64,000 bases of DNA from Thermoplasmata archaeon (GCA_022749815.1 JAKIWV010000003.1:284048-348047); one strand, 5' to 3'. Positions 18,113-26,784 are shown, numbered from the stretch's first letter. Numbers and translations: made by a program. Notes: generated by a model not told the origin, from the letters alone.

Positions 18113-19560
18113 CCGCTGCCGTCCCGCTTCCACTGCCACCGGGTCTCGGTGCTGTGGTCCTCGAGCACGATCCCGGCCTTGAGGAGGGCCTGCCGAATAT
18201 GATCCGCCTCCCCGAAGTCGCCCCGCGCCCTGGCCCGACTCCGCGCCTCCAGCGCCACCTGGACGAGCGAGGCGAATTCGGGCGGAGCCTTGCCGCTCGT
18301 CCGCTCGGGGAAGAGCCCCAGAACTTCGGTCGCCCACCGATAGGGGGCCCCCAGGGTCACGAGGGCAGCCCCGGAGAGGGTCTCGAGCTTCGAGCCCCAT
18401 TCGCCCAGCGTCCGGCCCCAGCCGTAGAGCGCAGCGATCGCTTCCCGGGTCTGGAAATCCTCCGCGAGGATCCCGTCGAGACGGTGGGGAAGCGCGGTCG
18501 CGGTCCTCGCGACTTCGGGCGGAAGTTCGCGACCCGGACGGGTCAGCCCACCGCGCAGGATCTCCTCCCTCAGGCGGCGGTAGGGCGCTGCGAGAGTGGC
18601 GAGCCCCTCCCGCGCTTCCTCGAGACTCTTCCCCTCTTCGTAGTTGAGCGGGCTTCGGTAGTGGGCGTTCAGGTAGTAGAATCGGAGCACCTCGGCGCCT
18701 ACCCGCCGGATCGTCTCGTCGAGCCCGATCACGTTCCCGACGGATTTCGCCATCTTCTCTCCGTGCATTTGGAGCATCCCCGCGTGCATCCAATAGTTCA
18801 CGAGCGGCTTCTGCCCGGAAGCTCCCTCGGCCTGAGCGATCTCCGCTTCGTGGTGAGGGAACTTGAGGTCCGTCCCGCCCCCATGGAGGTCGTACTGGTT
18901 GCCGAGGAGGCGGGCAGTGATCGCCGTGTCTTCGATGTGCCAGCCCGGGCGGCCCGGGCCCCAGGGACTCGGCCAGGCCGGCTCTCCGGGTTTGGCCGTC
19001 TTCCAGAGGGCGAAGTCTTCCGGCGCCCGCTTTTTCGGGTCGACCTCGATCCGGGCCCCCGGCCGCAAGGCCTCGACCCGTTGGCCGGAGAGCCGGCCGT
19101 AGTCCGGGAACTTCGCTACGCTGTAGTATACATCGCCGTCGACGGCGTACGCGAACCCGCGACCGAGGAGGGCCGAGATCTGTTCGATGATCTCCGGCAG
19201 GTAGTCCGTGGCGAAGGGATAGACGTTGACGGACCGTGCCTCCAGCTGGTCCATCGCCCGGAGCCAGCCTTGGAAATGAAACTCGGCCAGCTCGAGCGGG
19301 TCGCGTCCCTCGGCGAGCCCTCGGACAATCAGCCGGTCGTCGAGATTCGTGACGTTCTGCACATAGAGGACCCGGTACCCCCACCGGCGCAGTGCCCGGG
19401 CGACGACGTCGAAGGTGATCGCCGTGCGGCCGTGGCCGATGTGAGCCTCGGCATAGGGTGTTACGCCGCACACGAACAGGCCGATGCGCGGGGCCACCCG
19501 GGGGACGAAAGGACGGACCTCGCCCGCGAGCGTATCGTACACGCGGAAGGCGCGAACCAT
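18109..19560 (-). CDS. cysS: Cysteinyl-tRNA synthetase
   Basis: CysRS charges tRNA-Cys with cysteine. The 483-residue class I enzyme shows FVCGVTPYAEAHIGHGRT (zinc cysteine and HIGH motif), YVQNVTNLDDR, a WHIEDTA segment with zinc ligands, GGGTDLKFPHHEAEIAQ, and the KMSKS equivalent GEKMAKSVGN. Its length is normal. The start at 19560 lies one base after the stop of the upstream cystathionine enzyme. Presence of a canonical CysRS means Cys-tRNA need not be made by the SepRS/SepCysS route. Being in the same operon as cysteine-forming enzymes ties amino-acid supply to charging. Confidence 0.95.
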   Translation of the reverse strand: MVRAFRVYDTLAGEVRPFVPRVAPRIGLFVCGVTPYAEAHIGHGRTAITFDVVARALRRWGYRVLYVQNVTNLDDRLIVRGLAEGRDPLELAEFHFQGWLRAMDQLEARSVNVYPFATDYLPEIIEQISALLGRGFAYAVDGDVYYSVAKFPDYGRLSGQRVEALRPGARIEVDPKKRAPEDFALWKTAKPGEPAWPSPWGPGRPGWHIEDTAITARLLGNQYDLHGGGTDLKFPHHEAEIAQAEGASGQKPLVNYWMHAGMLQMHGEKMAKSVGNVIGLDETIRRVGAEVLRFYYLNAHYRSPLNYEEGKSLEEAREGLATLAAPYRRLREEILRGGLTRPGRELPPEVARTATALPHRLDGILAEDFQTREAIAALYGWGRTLGEWGSKLETLSGAALVTLGAPYRWATEVLGLFPERTSGKAPPEFASLVQVALEARSRARARGDFGEADHIRQALLKAGIVLEDHSTETRWQWKRDGSG

Positions 19561-19561
19561 C

Positions 19562-20707
19562 TCAGACCGCCCGCAGGCCTCGGGTGACGTCGGCGACGAG
19601 GTCTCGGTGGTCTTCGATGCCGCAGGAGAGCCGGACTAACCCGTCGCCGATCCCGCGAGCGGCGCGCTCCGGGGCCGGGACGCTCGCGTGGGTCATCGAA
19701 GCGGGATGCTCGGCGAGGGACTCGACTCCCCCGAGGCTTTCGGCGAGCGTGAAGATCTTGAGCGCCCGGAGGAACCGTCGAGCCGCGCGCTCCCCCCCCT
19801 TGAGCTCGAAGCTGACCATGCCGCCGAACCCGGACATCTGTCGGCGCGCAAGGTCCGCTTGGGGGTGCGATGCGAGGCCCGGATAGTGCACCGCCGAGAC
19901 CCGGGGGGAGCCCTCGAGGAGGCGCGCCACCGCGTGTCCGTTGAGGTCGTGGGCCCGCATCCGAACTCCCAGCGTGCGAATCCCCCGCAAGACGAGGAAG
20001 CAGTCGACGGGACCGGGCACCGCTCCGACAGCGTTCTGCAACCACGCGAGGCGTTCCCCCCAGGCGGGGTCGGTCGCCACGAGAGCGCCCCCGATCAGGT
20101 CGGAGTGGCCTCCGAGATACTTGGTCGTCGAGTGGAGCACGAGGTCGGCGCCCAGCTCGAGCGGCCGCTGGAACAGGGGGCTCGCGAAGGTGTTGTCCAC
20201 TACCACTCGAGCCCCGTGGCGATGGGCGAGGGCCGACACGGCGACCAGGTCGGTGAGTTTCATCAGGGGGTTGGTCGGGGTCTCGAGGTAGACGAGGGCG
20301 GCGGGTCCCGAGTCCAGCGCCGCTCCGAAGGCTTCTACGGAGGTGGGGTCGACATACGAGACCGAGAGACCGAACTGACGGCGGTGGTGCTCGAACAGTC
20401 GCCAGGTACCGCCGTAGAGATCATCTCCGGCCACGATCCGTTGGCCGGAGGGCACGTCCTCGAGCAGTGTGGCCAGCGCCCCGAGCCCCGACGAAAACGC
20501 CAGGCCTCGCTGGCCGGTTTCGATCTCCGCGAGTGCCCTCTCGAGGGCGGTGCGAGTAGGGTTCGACGTTCGGGAGTACACGTAGCCCTTGTTCCGGTTC
20601 GGCGCGGTCTGCTCGAACGTGCTCGATAGGTAGAGCGGTGGATTGACCGCGCCCGTCTGGGGGTCCGGGCCGCCTCCGGTATGGACGAGCCGGGTGTCAA
20701 ACCGCAT
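19562..20707 (-). CDS. Cystathionine gamma-lyase/gamma-synthase family PLP enzyme
   Basis: The 381-residue protein belongs to the Cys/Met-metabolism PLP family. It has YSRTSNPTRTALERALAEIE, the phosphate-binding SSGLGALATLL, ETPTNPLMKLTDL, DNTFASPLFQRPLELGADL, and the Schiff-base lysine in LHSTTKYLGGHSD. The C-terminal SLGGVESLAEHPASMTH is typical of the gamma-lyase/synthase branch. In this operon, directly after a cystathionine beta-synthase, gamma-lyase activity (cystathionine to cysteine, ammonia and 2-oxobutyrate) is most likely. Sequence alone does not separate lyase from synthase. It overlaps the CBS stop by 11 nt. Confidence 0.88.
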   Translation of the reverse strand: MRFDTRLVHTGGGPDPQTGAVNPPLYLSSTFEQTAPNRNKGYVYSRTSNPTRTALERALAEIETGQRGLAFSSGLGALATLLEDVPSGQRIVAGDDLYGGTWRLFEHHRRQFGLSVSYVDPTSVEAFGAALDSGPAALVYLETPTNPLMKLTDLVAVSALAHRHGARVVVDNTFASPLFQRPLELGADLVLHSTTKYLGGHSDLIGGALVATDPAWGERLAWLQNAVGAVPGPVDCFLVLRGIRTLGVRMRAHDLNGHAVARLLEGSPRVSAVHYPGLASHPQADLARRQMSGFGGMVSFELKGGERAARRFLRALKIFTLAESLGGVESLAEHPASMTHASVPAPERAARGIGDGLVRLSCGIEDHRDLVADVTRGLRAV

Positions 20708-22100
20708 GCTGCTCGCCTCGCTCGGAAAGGTAGGTCAGCAGGTCGTGCCGCGTCAGGAGGCCCAGGACCTGCCCGCTGGTCGTGTCCCGCACGAGGAGGG
20801 CCCGGATCTCCTTGAGCCGTCGTAGGACGTCCCCGATCGGTTCGTCCTCCCGCACCTCCGGAAACGTTGGCCCCATGACTGCGGTAAGGGTCCGTTCGAG
20901 CACCGTTTGGTCGACCAGCACGGCTCGGAGAATTTCCTCCTCGACGACGCTCCCCACGTTCTCCTTCCCGGCCAACACGGGCAGCTGAGAGATCGAATGG
21001 TGCTGAAGGAGTGCCAGGGCGTCGCGCACGAGCGTGGTGGGGTCGGCGGCGACGAGCGCCGGCGCCATATCCTTCCCCCGGACCAGGTCACCCGCGGTAG
21101 CGCCCTCGTCCAGGAATCGGTTCTCACGCATCCACTCATCGGAGAAGAACTTCGACAGATACCGGTCCCCCGAATCGGGCAACAGGACGACCACCGTGGT
21201 GCCCTCGGGGATCGGGCGGCGCGCGAGCCACTGGAGGGCGCCAACGACCGCAGCCCCCGAGGACCCCCCGACGAAGAGCCCTTCCTCACGGGCGAGACGA
21301 CGGGCCATGAGGAACGACTCCTTGTCATCGACCTGTACGAACTCATCCATCTGGCGGAAATCGACGGTCTTGGGGATCATGTCCTCTCCAATCCCCTCGA
21401 CCTTGTAGGGCGTCGCCCGGATCATTTCGTGAGTCTCGAAGTAGTGCTGGAGGATGGAGCCCTTCGGGTCGACGGCGATGACCTTCACCGACGGTCGATG
21501 CTCCTTGAAGTACCGTCCGATTCCGCTCACCGTGCCTCCCGTCCCGATGGTCGCCACCACGGCGGCCAGGGATTCGCCGGCCGCTTGGTCGATCTCCGGG
21601 GCCGTGCTCTGGTAGTGGGCTTCAGGATTCATCGGGTTCTCGTACTGGTTCGGGTAATACGAGTTCGGGATCTCCTTCGCGAGCCGCTTGGCCACCGAGT
21701 AGTGGCTCATCGGATGGTCGGGCGGCAGCTGGCTCGGGGTGATGACTACTCGAGCGCCGAATGCCCGGAGCAGGCGGATCTTCTCCGAACTCATCTTGTC
21801 CGGAATCACGAAGACCATGTGATACCCGCGAACGGCGGCAACCAATGCCAGGCCGACGCCCGTGTTGCCGCTCGTCGCCTCGATGATCGTCCCCCCCGGC
21901 TTGAGTAGTCCCTTGGTCTCGGCCGCATCGACCATCGTGGGGCCGATCCGATCTTTGACCGAGCCGCCAGGATTCAGGTACTCCAGCTTGACCAGCACGC
22001 GGTACGGGTAGCCCCGAGCGACCCGATTCAGCGGAATGAGCGGGGTGTGACCGATCAGGTCCAGAATCGAGCGAGGGAGGGGGCCAGGGTCGGTCGCCAC
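20697..22100 (-). CDS. Cystathionine beta-synthase with C-terminal CBS domain pair
   Basis: The 467-residue protein has a fold type II PLP domain (about 1-325) followed by two CBS domains (about 340-460). PLP-site features are LNPGGSVKDRIGP with the Schiff-base lysine, EATSGNTGVGLALVAA, and GTGGTVSGIGRYFKE for phosphate binding. The CBS pair normally binds adenosyl ligands such as SAM and regulates activity. The reaction is serine plus homocysteine to cystathionine; cysteine synthase activity is an alternative. It heads the four-gene operon through cysS. The start is GTG 22100, with a weak GTAAAT element about 28 nt upstream. Confidence 0.9.
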   Translation of the reverse strand: MATDPGPLPRSILDLIGHTPLIPLNRVARGYPYRVLVKLEYLNPGGSVKDRIGPTMVDAAETKGLLKPGGTIIEATSGNTGVGLALVAAVRGYHMVFVIPDKMSSEKIRLLRAFGARVVITPSQLPPDHPMSHYSVAKRLAKEIPNSYYPNQYENPMNPEAHYQSTAPEIDQAAGESLAAVVATIGTGGTVSGIGRYFKEHRPSVKVIAVDPKGSILQHYFETHEMIRATPYKVEGIGEDMIPKTVDFRQMDEFVQVDDKESFLMARRLAREEGLFVGGSSGAAVVGALQWLARRPIPEGTTVVVLLPDSGDRYLSKFFSDEWMRENRFLDEGATAGDLVRGKDMAPALVAADPTTLVRDALALLQHHSISQLPVLAGKENVGSVVEEEILRAVLVDQTVLERTLTAVMGPTFPEVREDEPIGDVLRRLKEIRALLVRDTTSGQVLGLLTRHDLLTYLSERGEQHAV

Positions 22101-22196
22101 AGGTCGAGCAGTAGCCGTTTCCCGATTTACGCTTGCTCGCTTATCATTAGGAACGTACTACCCCTCGCCCGGAATGGCGCCGACCCTACCGTTCGT

Positions 22197-22217
22197 ACCA
22201 TTCGAACAGGTAATGGT
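22197..22217. promoter_or_regulatory. Inverted repeat ahead of the BlaI-type repressor gene
   Basis: ACCATT (22197-22202) and AATGGT (22212-22217) form a perfect 6-bp inverted repeat with a 9-nt spacer. It abuts a TATA-like GGTTAAGG that lies about 37 nt before the repressor start. This position suits an autoregulatory operator. The repeat does not match the bacterial BlaI/MecI TACA-TGTA consensus. Confidence 0.35.
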
Positions 22218-22255
22218 TAAGGCAGACCCCCGTCCCAAAATCCTCGGAGAAGCTC

Positions 22256-22618
22256 GTGCTCGGCGCACTCGAAACGAAGGTCCTCGCCTCGCTCCGGGAG
22301 CTGGAAGAGGCTCCCGCGCGCGGAGTGCGCGCCCGCCTGTCCGAGCGCGGCACCCGAGTCGCCTACACGACCGTCGCGACGATCTTGGGGCGCCTGTGGA
22401 CGAAGGGGTTGATCCGGCGGAGGCGGGAACCATGCCGGGGGGGCGAGCGATTCGTCTATCGGTACGCACCCAACCTCGAGCATCGGTATGTCAGCAACCT
22501 AGTGAAGGGGGTGGTCCGGATGTTCGGTCCGGCCGGGGTGGTCCACCTCAACGAGGAGCTGTCCAAGCTCCAGCCTTCCGAGGCGCGCGAGCTCCGCCGA
22601 CGATTGGGACTGCCCTAG
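22256..22618 (+). CDS. BlaI/MecI-type winged-helix transcriptional repressor
   Basis: The 120-residue protein matches the penicillinase-repressor family: LGALETKVLASLREL (helix 1), RGTRVAYTTVATILGRLWTKGLI (recognition helix with the characteristic AYTTV-x-TIL-x-RL), RRR wing, FVYRYAP, and a C-terminal helical dimerisation part. In bacteria such repressors are inactivated by proteolysis by a membrane metalloprotease, and the next gene encodes such a protease. GTG 22256 is the only start after the preceding in-frame TAA. The usual N-terminal xLTPLE segment is close to LGALE here. Confidence 0.82.
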   Translation: MLGALETKVLASLRELEEAPARGVRARLSERGTRVAYTTVATILGRLWTKGLIRRRREPCRGGERFVYRYAPNLEHRYVSNLVKGVVRMFGPAGVVHLNEELSKLQPSEARELRRRLGLP

Positions 22619-22631
22619 GGGAAGGAGCGCC

Positions 22632-23534
22632 ATGAGCGCGGTCTCGGGACTCCTGTACCTTCCGGTGGTCGTCTGGGTCGCTACCGGCATGGGCCTGCTC
22701 GTCGCGTACCGAAAGTCGACGCCTCGGTTGGTTCTCCGGCTCGCGGCGACCTTCCTCGCGCTCTGGGCAATCCTAGCCACCACCGTGCTCGTCTGGGTCC
22801 TGCTGAACGGCGGCATGCCCGCCGTACTGGTGCTCCTCCATTCGCCCCTGCTGCTCTTCCAGAGCCGCTGGGCGCTGGTGTGGGTCGCCGGCGCGGTGGG
22901 GGCGCTGGGCGTGTTTACGGTGGCTTTCCTGCTCAACCAGCTCGTCGGACGTGGCCTGCTGCGGGTCCTCGACACTTCGCCCGTGCCCTGGCCTTCCGAA
23001 CTGCCGGCTCCGGCGGCTCCCACATGGTTGCTCTCGTTCGAATCCCCGGTCGCAGAAGCATTCTCCTTCACACTTCTCGAGCCAGGTTTCCGAGAGGGCA
23101 GGACCCCGTATCGGCGAGACGTAATTCTGCTATCCCGGGGGCTCCGAGCGTTATTGACCGCCGAGGAGATCGACGCCGTGGTGGCGCACGAGCTGGGTCA
23201 TATCCGCGGCTTGGATTCCCGGTATCTCACATTCCTTCGGACCCTCGCCCGAATGATGCGATGGGATCCCCTCCTGGCGTACCTCGCCTGGAGCCTCACG
23301 CGACGGGAGGAGTATCGAGCCGACATCGAGGCTGCCCGCATGACTCGTCGTCCCCTCGCGCTCGCTCGGGCGCTCTTCAAGGCGGCCAGCGCCCCCGAGA
23401 GCGCCCCGGCCCGGCCGGTCCCCGGGTTCTTGGGAATGCCGGGTCGCCGCGGTCACCGCGAGGCGTATGAGCGGATTCGTCGGCTAGTCGCGCTGGCCGA
23501 GTCCGGGGCCTTCGAGGGGGAACCGGTTGTCTGA
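22632..23534 (+). CDS. Membrane metalloprotease, M56/M48-like (BlaR1-type without sensor)
   Basis: The 300-residue protein has four N-terminal membrane segments within about residues 5-120. A zinc-protease domain follows with HELGH at 186-190 in AVVAHELGHIRG and the third-ligand motif EYRAD later, as in M48/M56 gluzincins. It follows a BlaI-type repressor by 13 nt, with GGGGAAGGAG as a good ribosome-binding site. The arrangement mirrors bacterial blaI-blaR1 and mecI-mecR1, but the extracellular penicillin-sensor domain is absent. Cleavage of the repressor is inferred from this context. Confidence 0.82.
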   Translation: MSAVSGLLYLPVVVWVATGMGLLVAYRKSTPRLVLRLAATFLALWAILATTVLVWVLLNGGMPAVLVLLHSPLLLFQSRWALVWVAGAVGALGVFTVAFLLNQLVGRGLLRVLDTSPVPWPSELPAPAAPTWLLSFESPVAEAFSFTLLEPGFREGRTPYRRDVILLSRGLRALLTAEEIDAVVAHELGHIRGLDSRYLTFLRTLARMMRWDPLLAYLAWSLTRREEYRADIEAARMTRRPLALARALFKAASAPESAPARPVPGFLGMPGRRGHREAYERIRRLVALAESGAFEGEPVV

Positions 23535-24264
23535 ACGGCGGTCCGGCCGCCGCAGTCATTGGACCGGGACGGTCCCCGCGGTGTTCGCCGTGGGTTTGAT
23601 GCTCCTTTCTCCAGTTCTCGCCCGACCGGCGAGCGCCACCTATCCCGCACTCCCCGATTCCGATTGGAGTGGAGTCTTGAGCGGGCTCGGAGGCCCAACG
23701 CTCACCCCGGGCGCCGAAGGTGCCCTGTCGTTTCAGGTCGGCAACCCGCTCTCGAGCCCCTTGGCCTCCCCACACGTTGCTCTCTTGGTCTACGCGTTCA
23801 ACCCTACGGACGGGGGCGCCCCCCAGGCCCCCCCCAAGGGCGGCACTCCCGCTTTCGCGGGCGGCGCGCTAGGGACGAATCTCTCCCTGCCCACCCTAGC
23901 CCCCGGTGCGACGTGGGGAGGGACCGTTCCGGTCACGGTTCCCGCCACCGCGCCCACCGGAGATTACGCGGTCCGTTTCGCGGTCAGTTTCTCGGTGGGG
24001 AACCTCTCCTACCTGCTCGAGTCGCGGGGATACTTCTCGGCCGCCGCGTGGACCGCCGCGACCGAGCTGTCCAACGGGACACCGACGATCAACGCGAGCC
24101 AGCTCGGCGTCTCGGGCGTCGTCGCCGAAACGTCGATCTTGGTGAGCGCCGGCTCGACCTCAGTGGCCCTGTACGTCGTCCTCGGTGTGGGCCTGGGACT
24201 CGCCGCTCTTGGAGCCTATTGGTGGACCCGTTCGGAAGCGAAGTCCAGGTCCGGCGCGCGGTGA
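23527..24264 (+). CDS. Membrane-anchored surface protein linked to the repressor-protease pair
   Basis: The 245-residue protein has a signal peptide (about 12-38, ending ARPASA), an exported beta-rich domain (about 40-205) with several N-x-S/T sites, and one C-terminal membrane helix (about 215-235) followed by a short basic tail. TTG 23527 overlaps the protease stop, so the three genes are coupled. No enzyme motif is visible. It could be the sensor or the regulated target of the repressor-protease pair; both are inference. Its last 49 nt overlap the convergent flavoprotein gene. Confidence 0.65.
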   Translation: MSERRSGRRSHWTGTVPAVFAVGLMLLSPVLARPASATYPALPDSDWSGVLSGLGGPTLTPGAEGALSFQVGNPLSSPLASPHVALLVYAFNPTDGGAPQAPPKGGTPAFAGGALGTNLSLPTLAPGATWGGTVPVTVPATAPTGDYAVRFAVSFSVGNLSYLLESRGYFSAAAWTAATELSNGTPTINASQLGVSGVVAETSILVSAGSTSVALYVVLGVGLGLAALGAYWWTRSEAKSRSGAR

Positions 24265-25466
24265 TCGTCGCGGCCCCAGAGGGCTCCGACCGCCTTCGGC
24301 AACAGGCGTAGCAGCGATGGCGACTGCCGGAGCAATCTGCGCACGACGTGCGTCGGGAAGTCGATATCGCCGAACGCCACGATCGTTTCGGTAGTGCCGG
24401 CCTCCTCCAGGGCCTCGAGGATCGCCTCCAGCTCCCGGTCGGTGAACTTGAGGAACAGCCGTCGGAGGTACTGTGCCTTGTCGAACTCCTCCCCGAACTC
24501 CCGGCGCCAGGCCGCGTCGTATCTCGAGAGCCGCGCCCCCGAGAAGTCCCCGTCCGTCAACGCCCCGTGCGCTACCTCTGCGGCCAGTTCCGCCGCGCGC
24601 ATGCCCGTGAAGATACCGCCGCCGGAGAGCGGCTTCGGCTGCGCCGCTGCGTCGCCGACTAGCATGACCCGGGGGGCCGAGAACCGGGGGAGCTCCCCGA
24701 TGGGGATCCCCGAGACAAGGTAGCTCGTCGGGTTGCACAGGGCACGACCGTAGCGTCGGGCAATCTGGGCGAGGAGACGTTCGTAGTAGACTCGGGCAGA
24801 GGTCCCGTCCGCACTCGCAGCGACGCCGACCCGTGCGCCGCCGGACCCATCGGGGATCCACCAGCCGAAGAGGCCGGGGGCGATCGTGGTGCCGAGATAC
24901 ACTTCGACCAGGTCCGGGTCGCCGGGCGATTCCGGAAACTCCGCTTCGAATGCCGGGAGTATCTCTACAGGACGGCGGAGGCGGAAGGCCCGAGCGACGG
25001 CGCTGGAGACCCCATCAGCGCCGACCACGAGTTTGGCTTCCAGCTCCTCGGAGTCGCGGCCCTCCCGGGTCACTTTCACGCGAGCGATTCCGTTCGGCGT
25101 TCCCACGAGGCCATCGAACCGAGTGTTGGTCTCGAAGACGGCTCCCGCCGTGGCGGCCTTCTCCGCGAGGGCGATGTCGAGCCCGGCTCGGTCGATGACG
25201 TACGCCCGCGGTTCGGCCGCCCGGAACGTGATTGAACGCAGGGCCGGACTGTACACCGTCGCCCCATGCACCGGGCGGCGAACGACCTGTGGGGCACCCG
25301 AGAGGTCCAGCACCCGGCGCGACACGAGCCCCGCGCACTGCACGGGATACCCAATCCGGCCATGCTCCTCGATCACGAGAACAGAATGTCCCTGTCGAGC
25401 CAAGCGCTCGGCCGCGGTCGAGCCCGCGGGCCCGGCCCCGACGACGAGAACGTCGACCGACGTCAT
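24216..25466 (-). CDS. Geranylgeranyl reductase family flavoprotein
   Basis: The 416-residue FAD protein has the N-terminal dinucleotide motif VLVVGAGPAGSTAAERLARQG, the family's EEHGRIGYPVQCAGL, the GADGVSS motif and the second FAD motif RVMLVGDAAAQPKPLSGGGI. Archaeal members saturate the isoprenoid chains of digeranylgeranyl lipids. The substrate-site segment reads GLFGWWIPDG, a variant of the usual YxWxFP, so the exact substrate is uncertain. It starts 9 nt after the kae1 stop on the same strand, which suggests co-transcription. ATG 25466 fits the start of the Rossmann strand. Confidence 0.85.
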   Translation of the reverse strand: MTSVDVLVVGAGPAGSTAAERLARQGHSVLVIEEHGRIGYPVQCAGLVSRRVLDLSGAPQVVRRPVHGATVYSPALRSITFRAAEPRAYVIDRAGLDIALAEKAATAGAVFETNTRFDGLVGTPNGIARVKVTREGRDSEELEAKLVVGADGVSSAVARAFRLRRPVEILPAFEAEFPESPGDPDLVEVYLGTTIAPGLFGWWIPDGSGGARVGVAASADGTSARVYYERLLAQIARRYGRALCNPTSYLVSGIPIGELPRFSAPRVMLVGDAAAQPKPLSGGGIFTGMRAAELAAEVAHGALTDGDFSGARLSRYDAAWRREFGEEFDKAQYLRRLFLKFTDRELEAILEALEEAGTTETIVAFGDIDFPTHVVRRLLRQSPSLLRLLPKAVGALWGRDDHRAPDLDFASERVHQ

Positions 25467-25475
25467 GCGTACGGC

Positions 25476-26462
25476 CTACCCGCCCCGCCACGGGGTGGCC
25501 ACCATGTCCGTCCGCTGTCGAGGCTGGACCGTGGAGCTCTCCACGGGAATCGTGACGCCGGCCCGGAACGCGAGGAGGCCGGTCCACGCGATCATCGCTC
25601 CGTTGTCCACGCAGAGGGATTTGGCGGGTGCGAAGGATTCTTTGCCCCGCGACTCGGCCATGGAGCGAACCATCGTGCGGAGCCGATCGTTGCACGCGAC
25701 TCCCCCCCCGAGCACGACGGATTCCTTCCGCCGATGCGCCAGGGCGCGTTCCGTAATCTCCGTCAGCATGGAATAGGCAGTCACTTCGACCGAATAGGCG
25801 AGGTCGTTACGGGAAGCGCCGCGCGCGTGGAGTACTTGGCTCGCCGTCAGCATGCCCGAGAACGCCACATCCATTCCGTGGACCGAATACGGCAGTGGAA
25901 GCAGTTCCGTTCCCTGCAACGCGGCCTGTTCGATTGCGGGCCCCCCGGGGAACTGGCCCCCGAGGGAGATCCAGAGCTTGTCGAGGAAGTTCCCGATCCC
26001 GACGTCGAGCGTTTCCCCCAGCACACGGTACCGACCCGACCCGTAGGCGATTACCTGCGTGTTCCCACCGCTCGCGTAGAGGAGCACGGGGTCGTCGAGC
26101 CCGCTCGCGACACGGGCGATCTCGATATGCGCGACGCAATGGTTGACCGGGACCAGAGGGCGGCGCCACAGGAGCGCGAGCGTCCGGGCCACCGTCGCCC
26201 CGGTTCGAAGACAGGGACCGAGTCCCGGCCCCTGGGCAAAGGCGACGGCCTCGATCTCCTTCGGGGAAACGTGCGCCGCGGCCAGCGCTCGCTCGATGAG
26301 CGACGGAAAGAGTTCGACGTGATGGTTCGCGGCCTCGCGAGGGTGGATGCCGCCCGTGGGAGGCCGATACATGTCCGAGGCGAGTCCGAGCACCTGGGCG
26401 TCCTCGCCGACGATGCCGACGGAGGCCGTGTGGGCCGTCGACTCGATGCCCAGTACGACCAT
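25476..26462 (-). CDS. kae1: tRNA N6-threonylcarbamoyladenosine synthase subunit Kae1
   Basis: Kae1 transfers the threonylcarbamoyl group to A37 of ANN-decoding tRNAs as the catalytic part of the KEOPS complex. The 328-residue protein has VLGIESTAHTASVGIV, the metal-binding VNHCVAHIE (H-x4-H around residue 110), ASGGNTQVIAYG, and GGGVACNDRLR. Many euryarchaeal Kae1 proteins are fused to the kinase Bud32; this one ends without a kinase, so bud32 must be elsewhere. ATG 26462 lies 27 nt downstream of a TATA-like TTTTAA, indicating a leaderless start. Confidence 0.95.
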   Translation of the reverse strand: MVVLGIESTAHTASVGIVGEDAQVLGLASDMYRPPTGGIHPREAANHHVELFPSLIERALAAAHVSPKEIEAVAFAQGPGLGPCLRTGATVARTLALLWRRPLVPVNHCVAHIEIARVASGLDDPVLLYASGGNTQVIAYGSGRYRVLGETLDVGIGNFLDKLWISLGGQFPGGPAIEQAALQGTELLPLPYSVHGMDVAFSGMLTASQVLHARGASRNDLAYSVEVTAYSMLTEITERALAHRRKESVVLGGGVACNDRLRTMVRSMAESRGKESFAPAKSLCVDNGAMIAWTGLLAFRAGVTIPVESSTVQPRQRTDMVATPWRGG

Positions 26463-26486
26463 CGAGAAATCGAGAACACACTCAGG

Positions 26487-26492
26487 TTAAAA
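26487..26492 (-). promoter_or_regulatory. TATA box for kae1
   Basis: The minus strand reads GTTTTAAC, centred about 27 nt before the kae1 ATG at 26462, typical for a leaderless archaeal transcript. Confidence 0.55.
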
Positions 26493-26519
26493 CGCCCCCG
26501 AGCGCCGAGGGTCGTGCGG

Positions 26520-26750
26520 CTATTCTTCCACGGACTCGATACGGAAGTAGACGCTCTTCCCCTTCAGCGCTTCCTGGATCTGGTCGGCGAAGCGGAGCGA
26601 ATCCTTCACCGACGCTTCGCGGCCCCAGTCGTAGACGAAGTCGTATCCGCTGCCCGGCTCCCGTCGGAAGCCGAGGTCTTCGAGCGTGTCGGTCACCTCG
26701 GAGAACGGCGCTCCCTCGCTGTCCAATTGCACGAGGAGGTACGTCTTCAT
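26520..26750 (-). CDS. Small conserved-looking acidic protein of unknown function
   Basis: The 76-residue protein begins MKTYLLVQLDSEG and shows an alternating beta-alpha-beta pattern (SEVTDTLEDLGF helix; YDFVYDW strand; FADQIQEALKG helix; VYFRIESVEE strand), suggesting a compact ferredoxin-like fold. I do not recognise a named family. The frame stays open upstream, but ATG 26750 is chosen because a GATATA element lies about 33 nt before it and because upstream residues have no pattern. It sits between kae1 and tgtA, both tRNA-modification genes. Confidence 0.6.
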   Translation of the reverse strand: MKTYLLVQLDSEGAPFSEVTDTLEDLGFRREPGSGYDFVYDWGREASVKDSLRFADQIQEALKGKSVYFRIESVEE

Positions 26751-26784
26751 CACGAAACAGGCCGAGAAGGCGGCGGTGGGTATA

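Noticed and set aside
17075-19471. 798-codon minus-strand frame joining the MDR oxidoreductase to upstream sequence
   Set aside because: The upstream part is the wrong register of cysS; the real start is GTG 18112.
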